This document shows positions 8,404 through 16,796 of a DNA stretch of 64,000 nucleotides, piece by piece. The number at the start of each line of letters is the position of its first letter. Positions within the stretch are counted from its first letter, which is position 1. The position numbers and the translations under genes are program-made. Location: assembly GCF_006717045.1 (NCBI RefSeq), contig NZ_VFPH01000002.1:1674001-1738000 (forward strand), written 5' to 3'. The notes under the pieces are model-generated. The model saw only the letters and a list, made by a program, of their open reading frames with translations, searched no databases and was not told the origin of the DNA. Source of the stretch: Pseudonocardia cypriaca. GTDB lineage: Bacteria > Actinomycetota > Actinomycetes > Mycobacteriales > Pseudonocardiaceae.

Positions 8404-9189
8404 TTACTGTGGCGAGCGCAGCCGCTCCCGCACGAGCTCGGCGCCCCGCTGCACGAACGGCGCGAAGGCGCGGATCCCGTCCGGGCTGCCGATCCGGCTG
8501 CTCGGCGCGGCCACCCCCAGCCCGGCGAGCGGCTGGCCGACGGTGTCGCGCAGCGCGACGGCGACCGCGCACACGCCGTCGCTGCTCTCCTCCCAGTTCA
8601 GCGCGTAGCCGCGGGTGCGGATCTCGGCCAGCTCGGCGCGCAGCACCGCGGTCTCGGTGACGGCGGCGGAGGTGGTGGCGGGCGGTAGCTCCGGGCCCGG
8701 GTAGCGGCGGTCGAGCTCGGCGTCGGGCAGCCCGGCGAGGATCGCCTTGCCCACGGCGGATGCGTGCGCGGGGCGCACCACGCCGGTGCGGTTGCCCACC
8801 CGGACCGAGCGGGGGCTCTCCGCGCAGTCGACGAACCGGATCATGGCTCCTTCGAGGACGGCGAGGCTCGCCGTCTCCTGCGTCTCCTCCCGGAGCTGCT
8901 CGAGCACCGGGCGGGCCACCCGGACGATGTCGATGCGGCTCACCGCCCCCAGCCCGATCTCGTACAGCGCGGGCCCCGGCCGGTACGCGCCGTTCGGCCG
9001 GTCCTGCATCACGAAGCCGCGGCGCCTCAGCGCGGTGAGCAGCCGGTGCGCGGTGGACCGGGCGACTCCGAGCAGGTCGGCGGCCTCCGCCACCCGCAGC
9101 GCCTGGCGCTCACCGACCAGCTGCAGCAACCACAGGGCGTTGTCCACCGAGGTGGTGGTCGCACCCTCGGGTCGGGAGTCGTTCGACAT
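8404..9189 (-). CDS. IclR-family transcriptional regulator
   Basis: A 261-residue regulator. Residues about 15-75 form a winged HTH (SVDNALWLLQLV then LLGVARSTAHRLLTALRRRG). The rest is the IclR effector domain, with VRPAHASAVGKAILAGLP and a C-terminal VAVALRDTVGQPLAGLGVAAP. It lies between the importer genes (same strand, downstream) and the divergent ring-cleavage operon, whose start is 58 bases away. It is therefore very likely the local regulator of both, responding to an aromatic intermediate. Confidence 0.92.
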   Translation of the reverse strand: MSNDSRPEGATTTSVDNALWLLQLVGERQALRVAEAADLLGVARSTAHRLLTALRRRGFVMQDRPNGAYRPGPALYEIGLGAVSRIDIVRVARPVLEQLREETQETASLAVLEGAMIRFVDCAESPRSVRVGNRTGVVRPAHASAVGKAILAGLPDAELDRRYPGPELPPATTSAAVTETAVLRAELAEIRTRGYALNWEESSDGVCAVAVALRDTVGQPLAGLGVAAPSSRIGSPDGIRAFAPFVQRGAELVRERLRSPQ

Positions 9190-9247
9190 GGCGGAACTCT
9201 AGCTCATCTCCTTCGCAGAGAACGGAATCCCTGGCTAGGGTCGTTGC

Positions 9248-10492
9248 ATGTCCCCGGTGAGCGCGGCGCGGCCCGTGGCCGTCGTCGGCGGCGGGCCGGT
9301 CGGCATGACCGCCGCCGCGACGCTCGCGCACGCCGGTCTGCCCGTCGTGCTCGTCGAGCAGAGCGACGAGCCGCGGCCGGACTGGCGGGCCAGCACGTTC
9401 CACGCGGCCACGCTCGAGGCACTCGAGACGATCGACATCACCGCGCAGATGCACGCGGAGGGCCTCGTGGTCCCGACCTACCAGTTCCGGGACCGCCGCG
9501 ACGGGCTGATCGCCGAGTTCGACTTCCGCCTGCTCGCCGACGCCACCCGGTTCCCCTACCGGTTGCAGCTCAACCAGCAGCACCTCGTGCGGATGCTCCA
9601 CGAGCGGCTGCAGGGCGACCCGAACGTGCAGCTGCGCCTGGGCACCCGGCTGACGGGCCTGCGGATCGCGCCGTCCGGTCCGGTGCTCGCCCTCCAAGGC
9701 CCGGACGGGCCGACCGAGCTGGCCGCCTCGTACGTCATCGGGGCCGACGGACCGCGCAGCACCGTGCGCGCAGCCCTCGGGATCGCCTTCGACGGCTACA
9801 CCTACCCGGAGCGGTTCGCGATCACCAGCACCTCGGTGGACCTGCAGGGGCTCCTCCCCGATCTCGGGCACGTCAACTACGTCGCCGACCCCGAGCAGTG
9901 GCTGTTCATCCTGCGCACCCCGGAGTCGTGGCGCGTGGTGTGGCCGGTCCCGGAGGGCGTGAGCGACGAGGACGCCACCAACCCGGAGCGGCTGCAGCGC
10001 CTGCTGCAGGGGATCGCGCCGTACGCGCCCGGCTACCCGGTCATCGACCACCAAGTCTATGGCGTGCACCAGCGTGTCGCCGCCACGTTCCGGGTCGGCC
10101 CGGTGCTGCTCGCGGGCGACGCCGCGCACATCAACTCGCCGATCGGCGGCGTAGGGCTCAACTCGGGGATCCACGACGCGATGGACGCGGCCCGCCGGCT
10201 CGCCCGGATCGTCCGCCACGGCGCCGACCCGGAGCCCGAGCTCGACGCCTACGACCGGATCCGCCGCACCGTTGCCGTCGAGTACGTGCAGGCCGACACC
10301 CAGCGCAACACGGACCGGCTGCGGGAGCGCGACGAGGCGGTCCGCCGCCGGCACCAGGACGACATGCGCGCGATCGCGGCCGACCCGGACAAGGCGCGCG
10401 ACTACATCCGGCGGGTCTCCCTGCTGGAGAGCGTGGAGCGGTTCGGCATCGGCCGCCCGCCCGCCGAACTGGAGCTGGAGGACGTGGGATGA
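9248..10492 (+). CDS. FAD-dependent aromatic hydroxylase (PheA/TfdB/UbiH type)
   Basis: A 414-residue class A flavoprotein monooxygenase. It has the dinucleotide fold VVGGGPVGMTAAATLA at residues 12-27, the DG motif VIGADGPRSTVRAAL near residue 163, and the GD motif LLAGDAAHINSPIGGVGLN near residue 285, which binds FAD ribitol. It lacks the C-terminal thioredoxin-like domain of phenol hydroxylases. Its stop overlaps the start of the bicupin gene (ATGA). Placed before a gentisate-dioxygenase-like gene, it probably hydroxylates a monohydroxybenzoate to gentisate or an analogue, for example 3-hydroxybenzoate 6-hydroxylation (inference). Confidence 0.85.
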   Translation: MSPVSAARPVAVVGGGPVGMTAAATLAHAGLPVVLVEQSDEPRPDWRASTFHAATLEALETIDITAQMHAEGLVVPTYQFRDRRDGLIAEFDFRLLADATRFPYRLQLNQQHLVRMLHERLQGDPNVQLRLGTRLTGLRIAPSGPVLALQGPDGPTELAASYVIGADGPRSTVRAALGIAFDGYTYPERFAITSTSVDLQGLLPDLGHVNYVADPEQWLFILRTPESWRVVWPVPEGVSDEDATNPERLQRLLQGIAPYAPGYPVIDHQVYGVHQRVAATFRVGPVLLAGDAAHINSPIGGVGLNSGIHDAMDAARRLARIVRHGADPEPELDAYDRIRRTVAVEYVQADTQRNTDRLRERDEAVRRRHQDDMRAIAADPDKARDYIRRVSLLESVERFGIGRPPAELELEDVG

Positions 10493-11580
10493 CAGCGACG
10501 ACCGACACCGAGCTGGAGGCCCTCTACCGCGACCTGGCCGCGGTCGACCTCCGTCCGCTGTGGACGATCACCGACCGGCTGCTGCCGCCGACGCCGCAGC
10601 CGCAGGCGATCCCGTGGCTGTGGTCCGCGGCCACGATGAAGCCACTGGCCCGGCGCGCCATCGAGCTGGTGCCGGTCGAGCGCGGCGGCGAGCGCAGGGT
10701 GCTCAGCCTGCAGAACCCGGGCCTCGGCGGGCTGCCCTACGCGGCCGGGACGCTCTGGGGCGCGCTGCAGTGCCTCGGCCCGCGCGAGGCCGCGCCCGCG
10801 CACCGGCACACCCCCGGCGCCATCCGGTTCGTCCTGGAGGGCGACGGCGTCTGGACGACCGTCGACGGCGACGCCTGCGACATGCACCCCGGCGACCTGG
10901 TGCTGACGCCGTCCTGGAACTGGCACGACCACGTCAACGGCGGCGACGGCGAGATGTACTGGTTCGACGGCCTCGACCTGCCGATGGTGGCGGCGCTCGA
11001 CGCCGTCTTCTTCGAGGAGTACCCCGGCCCCGGCGAGCAGCAGCCCGAGCCCGCCGAGCACAACCGGTCCGAGCACACCCACCACGACGGCACCCGCTAC
11101 CGCGCAGGTGCCGTCGACGGGCCGCTCGACCCGGCCCCGTCGCCGCTGCTGATCTACCGCTGGGCTGACACCGACGCACAGCTCGAACAGCAGGCCGCCG
11201 CGTCCGACGAGCCGCTCCTCACCGTCGAGTACGTCAACCCGAACACCGGCGCCAGCGTGCTGCCGACGCTGGGGTGCGGAGCGCACCGCATCCGCGCCGG
11301 CCGGCGCAGCACCCCGGTCCGCCGGGTGGGCAATGCGGTCTACGTGGCGTTCCGGGGCAGGGGGTCCACCGTGATCGACGGCAGGCGGTTCGACTGGGGC
11401 CCGGGTGACATGTTCGTCGCGCCGTCCTGGTCGGCGGTTGAGCACGCCGCCGACGAGCAGGCCGACCTGTTCGTGCTCACCGACGCCCCCGTCCAGCGGG
11501 CGCTCGGCCTCTACCGGGAGCAGGTGCTGCCCGAGCCGCAGGCCGTCACCGAGGTGTTCACCCCGCGGGAGCTCCGGTGA
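10489..11580 (+). CDS. Gentisate 1,2-dioxygenase-like bicupin
   Basis: A 363-residue iron-dependent ring-cleavage dioxygenase. The first cupin contains APAHRHTPGAIRFVLEGDG, with the HxH iron ligands, and LTPSWNWHDHVN, with the third histidine. The second cupin is YVAFRGRGSTVIDGRRFDWGPGDMFVAPSW, shown here only as its fold signature, and lacks the full ligand set, as in true gentisate dioxygenases. The ATG at 10489 overlaps the hydroxylase stop by four bases. Length and domain order fit gentisate 1,2-dioxygenase, which makes maleylpyruvate. A related substrate such as 1-hydroxy-2-naphthoate or salicylate cannot be excluded. Confidence 0.85.
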   Translation: MTATTDTELEALYRDLAAVDLRPLWTITDRLLPPTPQPQAIPWLWSAATMKPLARRAIELVPVERGGERRVLSLQNPGLGGLPYAAGTLWGALQCLGPREAAPAHRHTPGAIRFVLEGDGVWTTVDGDACDMHPGDLVLTPSWNWHDHVNGGDGEMYWFDGLDLPMVAALDAVFFEEYPGPGEQQPEPAEHNRSEHTHHDGTRYRAGAVDGPLDPAPSPLLIYRWADTDAQLEQQAAASDEPLLTVEYVNPNTGASVLPTLGCGAHRIRAGRRSTPVRRVGNAVYVAFRGRGSTVIDGRRFDWGPGDMFVAPSWSAVEHAADEQADLFVLTDAPVQRALGLYREQVLPEPQAVTEVFTPRELR

Positions 11581-12449
11581 GGCTCGCCCTGTTCGACGCC
11601 GCCCGGCTCGGCGTGGTCGCACCGGACGGCGGCGCGCTCGTCGACGTCACCGACGCGCTCCCGTGGCCGCACGACCCCGACCCGCTGACGGCGAGCTGGT
11701 GGCGGTCGCTCTGCCGCGACTTCCCCTCGGTCGCCCCGGCGCTGGAGCAGGCCGCGGCGGCCGGACCGGCGCGACCCATCGGGGAGGTCACGCTGCGGGC
11801 GCCCGCGCTCGGGCCGTCGAAGGTGCTCGCCGCGGCCTGCAACTACGGCGAGCACGTCACCGAGATGCACGGCGTCCAGGAGCGCACGCTCGGCCGGGTC
11901 GAGTCGTGGATGATGGACTTCGACGTCTTCCTCAAGGCGCCGTCGTCGATCGTCGGACCGGGCGCGGGCATCGTGCTGCCGCCCGACGTGGTCGCCGCGG
12001 GCCACGAGGTGCACCACGAGTCCGAGCTGGTCGTGGTGATCGGCCGGGGCGGCAAGGACATACCCGCGGAGTCGGCCATGGACGCCGTACTCGGCTTCAC
12101 CGCGGGGCTCGACATCACCGTGCGCAGCGCCGCCGATCGCTCCCGGCGCAAGAGCTACGACACCTTCAGCCCGCTCGGCCCGTGGATCGTCACGCGCGAC
12201 GAGGTCGGCGACGGCTCCGGCCTCGACATCCTGCTCACGAGCGGCGGGGAGATCCGCCAGTCGGTGAACACCCGCGACATGCTCGTCCCCGTGCCGGAGA
12301 TCGTGGCCTACGCGTCGTCGGTCATGACGCTGCTGCCCGGCGACCTGCTGTTCACCGGCGCACCGGCCGGGGTCGGCCCGATCGCGTCCGGGGAGGAGCT
12401 GGAGATGTCCATCGGCCGGATCGGGTCGATGGGCGTCCACGTGGTGTGA
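11577..12449 (+). CDS. Fumarylacetoacetate hydrolase-family enzyme (fumaryl-/maleylpyruvate hydrolase candidate)
   Basis: A 290-residue FAH-fold hydrolase. It contains KVLAAACNYGEHVTEMHG, a metal-binding HHESELVVVIGRGG, GFTAGLDITVR, LGPWIVTRDEV and the C-terminal GDLLFTGAPAGVGPI. The GTG start at 11577 overlaps the bicupin stop (GTGA), so all three genes of the operon are translationally coupled. In a gentisate route it would split the acylpyruvate to pyruvate plus a C4 acid. No maleylpyruvate isomerase gene is in the window, so either maleylpyruvate is hydrolysed directly or the isomerase is elsewhere. Confidence 0.88.
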   Translation: MRLALFDAARLGVVAPDGGALVDVTDALPWPHDPDPLTASWWRSLCRDFPSVAPALEQAAAAGPARPIGEVTLRAPALGPSKVLAAACNYGEHVTEMHGVQERTLGRVESWMMDFDVFLKAPSSIVGPGAGIVLPPDVVAAGHEVHHESELVVVIGRGGKDIPAESAMDAVLGFTAGLDITVRSAADRSRRKSYDTFSPLGPWIVTRDEVGDGSGLDILLTSGGEIRQSVNTRDMLVPVPEIVAYASSVMTLLPGDLLFTGAPAGVGPIASGEELEMSIGRIGSMGVHVV

Positions 12450-12515
12450 TCCCGCCGCCCGCGCCGCCCGACCGGGGCCGGGCCGGCGCTACGCCTGCGT
12501 GTGGGGCAGGACGGC

Positions 12516-13358
12516 CTAGCCGCCGCTGACACCGTCACGACCGGGCGGTGCCGGGCAGGCGCGCGCGGGCCGCCAGTGGCGCACCAGGTGTTCGTGCACG
12601 AGCCCGTTGGAAAGGATGCAGCCGTCCACCGGACGGTCGTAACGCTGGTCGGCGCCGGAGCGGTCGGTCACCGTTCCGCCCGCCTCACGCACGAGCACGC
12701 ACACGGCGGCCACGTCGTGCGCGGTGGTGTGGCCGAAGAGGTCGGCGTCCCAGCTGCCCTCGGCCACCTTGCACCCCGAGAAGACCGTCGGCCACGGGTA
12801 GCGCTGGGCCGTGCTGCTGACGGCAGGTGCGGTGTGCACGCGCAGCAGCGCGTCGGCGTCCAGGCCGTTCGGCGACACGGGCTGCGCGCCGCCCCCGCTG
12901 ACGATCACGGGCACCGTGGTCCCGTCGCGGCGCGACACCCGCAGCCGAGCGCCGTCCAGGTACGCCCCGGCGCCTGCCTCCGCCCAGTAGGTCTCGCCGG
13001 TGGACGGGTTGGCGGCGACGCCGATGACCGGGCGGCCGTCCACGACGAGGGCGACGGACACCATGAAGACCGGGATGCCGAGCACGAACTGCTGGGTGCC
13101 GTCGATCGGGTCGATCACCCAGGTGCGGGGTCCGCCGGTGAGGCGGCTGGCCTCCTCGCCCAGCACGCCGTCGCCCGGGAAGCGCGCCACGACCTGCTCG
13201 ATGAACTGCCGGTTGACCTCGTGGTCGGCGGTGGTGACGAGGGTGTGGTCGGCCTTCGTCGCGACGTCGAACCCGTCGGCGCGGATCCGCCGGACCACGG
13301 CGACGGCCTCGGCCGCGAACGCGCGGGCGAACCGCAGCTCCGGGGCGTAGGGCGTCAT
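12516..13358 (-). CDS. Inositol monophosphatase-family phosphatase
   Basis: A 280-residue metal-dependent phosphatase. Seen: VLGEEASRLTGG (metal-ligand GEE), WVIDPIDGTQQFVLG (DPIDGT) and DLFGHTTAHDVAAVCVLVREAGG, where HDVAA stands for the usual WDxAAG. The variant third motif is common in histidinol-phosphatase-like and sugar-phosphatase members, so strict inositol specificity should not be assumed. The ATG at 13356-13358 overlaps the stop of the ROK gene by four bases, so the two are co-translated. The ROK partner hints at a sugar-phosphate substrate. Confidence 0.85.
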   Translation of the reverse strand: MTPYAPELRFARAFAAEAVAVVRRIRADGFDVATKADHTLVTTADHEVNRQFIEQVVARFPGDGVLGEEASRLTGGPRTWVIDPIDGTQQFVLGIPVFMVSVALVVDGRPVIGVAANPSTGETYWAEAGAGAYLDGARLRVSRRDGTTVPVIVSGGGAQPVSPNGLDADALLRVHTAPAVSSTAQRYPWPTVFSGCKVAEGSWDADLFGHTTAHDVAAVCVLVREAGGTVTDRSGADQRYDRPVDGCILSNGLVHEHLVRHWRPARACPAPPGRDGVSGG

Positions 13359-14548
13359 GAACGGGCCTCGGTGCTGGCGGCGAGGGCAATCGGGTCCTCG
13401 AGGAGCCGGTCGAAGAGCGACTCGGCGGCGCCGACGAGGCCGCCGTCCTCGCCGAACGCGGTCGGGACGATCGGCGGCAGGGCGCCGCGGTGGACGCGCA
13501 GGGCGGCGTGCCCGGCTGCGTCGTGGACGACGTCGGGAGCGGCCGCGTGCACCGCGGCGGCGTGCCCGGCCAGCACGACGAGATCCGGGTCGTGGGCGTT
13601 GACCAGCGCCCCGATGCCCCGGCCGAGACCGCGGGCCACGTCGTGCACGGCGCGCCGCGCCTGCGGGTCGGTTGCGGCGCCGGCCAGGAGAGCAGTGGCC
13701 GTCGCGGCCGCCGCATGCGGGGGCGTCTCCCGTCCGGCGGCCCTGGCGAGCGCCAGCTGGTCCACCTCGGTCTCCCAGCAGCCCCGCGCCCCGCACCGGC
13801 ACGGGAGGCCGTGCTCGCCGAGCGGCAGGTGCCCGTACTCCCCGGCGAAGCCCCTCCGCCCGCGCAGGGGGCTGCCGTCGAGCACGAGCGCCCCGCCGAG
13901 GCCGACGGCGGCGTGCAGGTAGAGCACGCAGCCGAGACCTCGCCCGCGGCCCCGGCGGGCATCGGCGAGCGCCGACAGGTGGGCGACGTTGTCGACGAGC
14001 ACCGGCAGGCCGGCCGGCACGCCGAGGTGCGGCAGGACGTCGACGTCGTCCCATCCGAGGTTCGGGGCCGAGGCCACGACGCCGGTCGGCTGCTCCACGA
14101 TCCCGTACATCGAGATCGCGACGCCGGCGCACCGGCGTCCCGCGGCGCGGAGGCGCTCATGCAGTGCGGCGCGCGCCAGGCCCAGGACCCGGTCGGGCTC
14201 ATGGGATGCCAGCGGGGCCGCCCGGATCTCGCCCAGACGACCGCCGAGCCCCACCGCCGCGTCGCGCACCGCGTCGACGGCGATCTCGAGGACGACCACG
14301 ACCGGCCCGCCGGGAGCGGGCGTGAGCGCAGTGGTGGGGCGCCCGCGCCGCCCGGACGGCGCCGCCGCGCCCTCCGCGACCAGCCCGAGCTCCGCGAGGT
14401 CGGCGACGAGCGCGGCTGCGGTGGCACGCGTGCAGCTCAGCTCGCGGGCCAGCCGGGCCCGGGTGTGCTGCCCGCCTGCCGCGTGGACGGCGCGCAACGC
14501 GCGGACCAGGCCGGCGCGGCGCAGCTCCGCGGCGGTTGACGGGATCAT
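13355..14548 (-). CDS. ROK-family transcriptional regulator
   Basis: A 397-residue NagC/XylR-type regulator. Residues 1-70 form a winged HTH (LARELSCTRATAAALVADL). The ROK domain follows, with the zinc-binding motif CRCGARGCWETEVD near residue 245 and a sugar-binding GEYGHLPLGEHG. The ATG start at 14546-14548 leaves only 21 bases to the divergent glgM start, so it can control both itself and glgM from one site. The effector is probably a sugar or sugar phosphate. Confidence 0.9.
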   Translation of the reverse strand: MIPSTAAELRRAGLVRALRAVHAAGGQHTRARLARELSCTRATAAALVADLAELGLVAEGAAAPSGRRGRPTTALTPAPGGPVVVVLEIAVDAVRDAAVGLGGRLGEIRAAPLASHEPDRVLGLARAALHERLRAAGRRCAGVAISMYGIVEQPTGVVASAPNLGWDDVDVLPHLGVPAGLPVLVDNVAHLSALADARRGRGRGLGCVLYLHAAVGLGGALVLDGSPLRGRRGFAGEYGHLPLGEHGLPCRCGARGCWETEVDQLALARAAGRETPPHAAAATATALLAGAATDPQARRAVHDVARGLGRGIGALVNAHDPDLVVLAGHAAAVHAAAPDVVHDAAGHAALRVHRGALPPIVPTAFGEDGGLVGAAESLFDRLLEDPIALAASTEARS

Positions 14549-14569
14549 GGAGCTGATTATGCTCACGCC

Positions 14570-15742
14570 GTGAACGAAAAGCGAGTGGCCGTGCTCACCA
14601 GGGAGTTCCCACCGCACGTGTACGGCGGTGGCGGCGTCCACGTGGAGTTCCTGGTCGGCGCACTGCGCGAGCTCGGCGTAGGCGTGGACGTGCACTGCCT
14701 CGGCGCGGCGCGGCCGGGCGCCACCGCGCACCCCGAGGACGACCCCCGGCTGCGCGCGGCCAACCCGGTGCTGCGGATCCTGTCGGCGGACCTGTCCGTC
14801 GCCGCCGCACTCGCAGGCGCGGACCTCGCCCACTCCCACACCTGGTACACCGCGATGGCGGGACACTGGGCGGCGCAGCTGCACGGCGTCCCGCACGTCG
14901 TCACCGCACACTCCCTGGAGCCGCGCCGCCCGTGGAAGGCCGAGCAGCTCGGCAGCGGCTACCGGGTGTCGAGCTGGGCGGAGCGCACCGCGTACGAGGC
15001 GGCGGACGCCGTGATCGCGGTCAGCGCGGCCATGCGCGTCGACGTGCTGGACTGCTACCCGCAGCTCGATCCCGACCGCGTGCACGTGGTGCACAACGGC
15101 GTCGACGCCGACCTCTACCGCCCCGATCCCGCCGTCGACCTGCTCGAACCGCTCGGCGTCGACCTCGACCGGCCCTACGTCGCGTTCGTGGGCCGGGTCG
15201 CCCGGCAGAAGGGGCTGACGCACCTGCTGCGCGCCGCGCGCCTCCTGGACCCCGCCGTGCAGCTCGTGCTGCTGGCCGGGCCGCCCGACACGGCGGCGCT
15301 CGCGGCCGAGACCAGGGCCGCGGTCGCCGAGCTGGCCGCGGAGCGGGGCGGCGTCGTCCTCGTCGAGGGCATGCGCCCGCGTGCGCAGGTGCGCCAGGTG
15401 CTCACCCACGCCGCCGTGTTCTGCTGCCCTTCGGTGTACGAGCCGCTCGGCATCGTCAACCTGGAGGCGATGGCGTGCGGGACCGCCGTCGTCGCCGCGG
15501 CCGTCGGCGGCATCCCCGAGGTGGTGGCCGACGGGGTCACCGGCGTCCTCGTGCCCCACGACGCCCGGGACACCGAGGCGTTCGAACGCGATCTGGCCGC
15601 GGCGATCGACCGGCTGGTCGCCGACCCCGGGCTGGCCGGCGCCATGGGACGCGCGGGACGGCGCCGCGTCCTCGCGGAGTTCGCATGGGACCGCGCGGCC
15701 GAACGGACGGCCACGATCTACTCCGCGCTCACCGCGGCCTGA
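14570..15742 (+). CDS. glgM: Alpha-maltose-1-phosphate synthase (GT4 glycosyltransferase)
   Basis: A 390-residue glycosyltransferase that closely resembles the mycobacterial GlgM/GlgA family. It starts VAVLTREFPPHVYGGGGVHV and has HSHTWYTAMAGH, TAHSLEPRRPWKAEQLG, FVGRVARQKGLTHLL and CPSVYEPLGIVNLEAMACG, with the nucleotide-sugar-binding ExFGxxxxE-type pattern EPLGIVNLE. In mycobacteria this enzyme joins ADP-glucose to glucose-1-phosphate to make maltose-1-phosphate for the GlgE alpha-glucan route. Start is GTG at 14570. A divergent ROK regulator is 21 bases away. No glgC or glgE is present in the window. Confidence 0.88.
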   Translation: MNEKRVAVLTREFPPHVYGGGGVHVEFLVGALRELGVGVDVHCLGAARPGATAHPEDDPRLRAANPVLRILSADLSVAAALAGADLAHSHTWYTAMAGHWAAQLHGVPHVVTAHSLEPRRPWKAEQLGSGYRVSSWAERTAYEAADAVIAVSAAMRVDVLDCYPQLDPDRVHVVHNGVDADLYRPDPAVDLLEPLGVDLDRPYVAFVGRVARQKGLTHLLRAARLLDPAVQLVLLAGPPDTAALAAETRAAVAELAAERGGVVLVEGMRPRAQVRQVLTHAAVFCCPSVYEPLGIVNLEAMACGTAVVAAAVGGIPEVVADGVTGVLVPHDARDTEAFERDLAAAIDRLVADPGLAGAMGRAGRRRVLAEFAWDRAAERTATIYSALTAA

Positions 15743-15749
15743 ACACGCC

Positions 15750-16406
15750 CTAGGAGCCGCTCGACGAGCCCGCGGCGACGCTCGACGCCACCACCGCGGC
15801 CATGACGCTCGTCTGAACCGCCTGTACCGCCTTGCGCACGGCCTGCCCGGCCCACTCGCCGTCGGCGACCTCGGCCGCGCGGGCGCGCAGTTGCCGCCGC
15901 GGCCCGTCGACGACCTTGTGCTCGGCCTTCACCGCGTGGACCAGGGAGATCAGCATGGCCAGGTGCTGGTCGGGCTGCGCCCCGTCCAGCAGCACGGCGG
16001 CCACGCGTGCCCGCAGCTCCTTCGCCGCGTCGCCGGGCGTCCAGGTCGTGACCGGGAGGAGACCGAGGAGCCGGGAGCTACCGCGACGCACGTGTCCCTG
16101 CTCGGCGAGGCGCTCGAGCACCGGCTTGCGCGTGCCGCGGGCGAGCCGCTCGACGGCGCGCTGCGCCCGCAACGGTTTGTCGAGCCGGGCGAGTGCGGCG
16201 TCGAGCAGCGGGTCACCGGTGGACGCCGCGACTGCGACGGAGAGGCGCGCCCTGGCCCCGTTGCCGTCGGCCGTGATCCGCTCGCGCGTGGCCAGGTCCA
16301 GCAGCAACGCCCCGCCGATCGCACGGTCGAGAGAGGTGCTGTCGACGACCGCCCGGCCGCTGCCGGGGTCGAGCAGCAGGAGGACGAGGTCCTCGGTGAG
16401 CGTCAT
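15750..16406 (-). CDS. GPP34 (GOLPH3/Vps74-like) family protein
   Basis: A 218-residue protein of the GPP34 family: N-terminal MTLTEDLVLLLLDPGSGR, then GGALLLDLATRERI and a basic, mostly helical remainder. Eukaryotic members bind PI4P and retain Golgi glycosyltransferases; the actinobacterial ones are uncharacterised and common in multiple copies. The start ATG overlaps the RidA stop by four bases, indicating co-translation with RidA and the PLP enzyme. It ends eight bases from the convergent glgM stop. Confidence 0.85.
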   Translation of the reverse strand: MTLTEDLVLLLLDPGSGRAVVDSTSLDRAIGGALLLDLATRERITADGNGARARLSVAVAASTGDPLLDAALARLDKPLRAQRAVERLARGTRKPVLERLAEQGHVRRGSSRLLGLLPVTTWTPGDAAKELRARVAAVLLDGAQPDQHLAMLISLVHAVKAEHKVVDGPRRQLRARAAEVADGEWAGQAVRKAVQAVQTSVMAAVVASSVAAGSSSGS

Positions 16407-16783
16407 GAGCCGGTGTAGAGGATCGCGTCGACCTCGATGTCGAACCCGTCGAGGGCGACCGGGATCGTGGTGCGCACCGGCGCGTTCTCCGCGCCGAAGA
16501 ACTCGGCGAAGAGGCTGTTCATCGCCGCGAAGTCGCCGAAGTCGCGGAGGTAGACCCCCACGCGCACGGCGTCCGTCAGCGACGCGCCCGCAGCCTCCGC
16601 GGTCTTCTGCAGGTTGGTGAACACCTGGCGGGCCTGCTCCTCGAACGTGCCGCGGACCGGCGTGCCGTCGGGCTTCGTCGGGACGGCACCCGCGAGGTAG
16701 ACGTGGTCGCCCGCGACGACGGCCTGGGAGTACGGCCCGCCGGGCGGGGCGGCCTCGGGGGTGCTGACGGCGCGCTTGGCCAT
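16403..16783 (-). CDS. RidA/YjgF/YER057c family enamine/imine deaminase
   Basis: A 126-residue RidA-fold protein, starting at the ATG at 16781-16783 (MAKRAVSTPEAAP). Seen: GGPYSQAVVAGDHVYLAG, VFTNLQKTAEAAGASL and the C-terminal APVRTTIPVALDGFDIEVDA. The Arg in NAPVRTTIPV matches the carboxylate-binding arginine of active deaminases. RidA removes 2-aminoacrylate released by PLP dehydratases, and the gene directly follows a D-serine-dehydratase-like gene (13-base gap), a functionally coherent pair. Confidence 0.9.
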   Translation of the reverse strand: MAKRAVSTPEAAPPGGPYSQAVVAGDHVYLAGAVPTKPDGTPVRGTFEEQARQVFTNLQKTAEAAGASLTDAVRVGVYLRDFGDFAAMNSLFAEFFGAENAPVRTTIPVALDGFDIEVDAILYTGS

Positions 16784-16796
16784 GGATCCTCCGATG

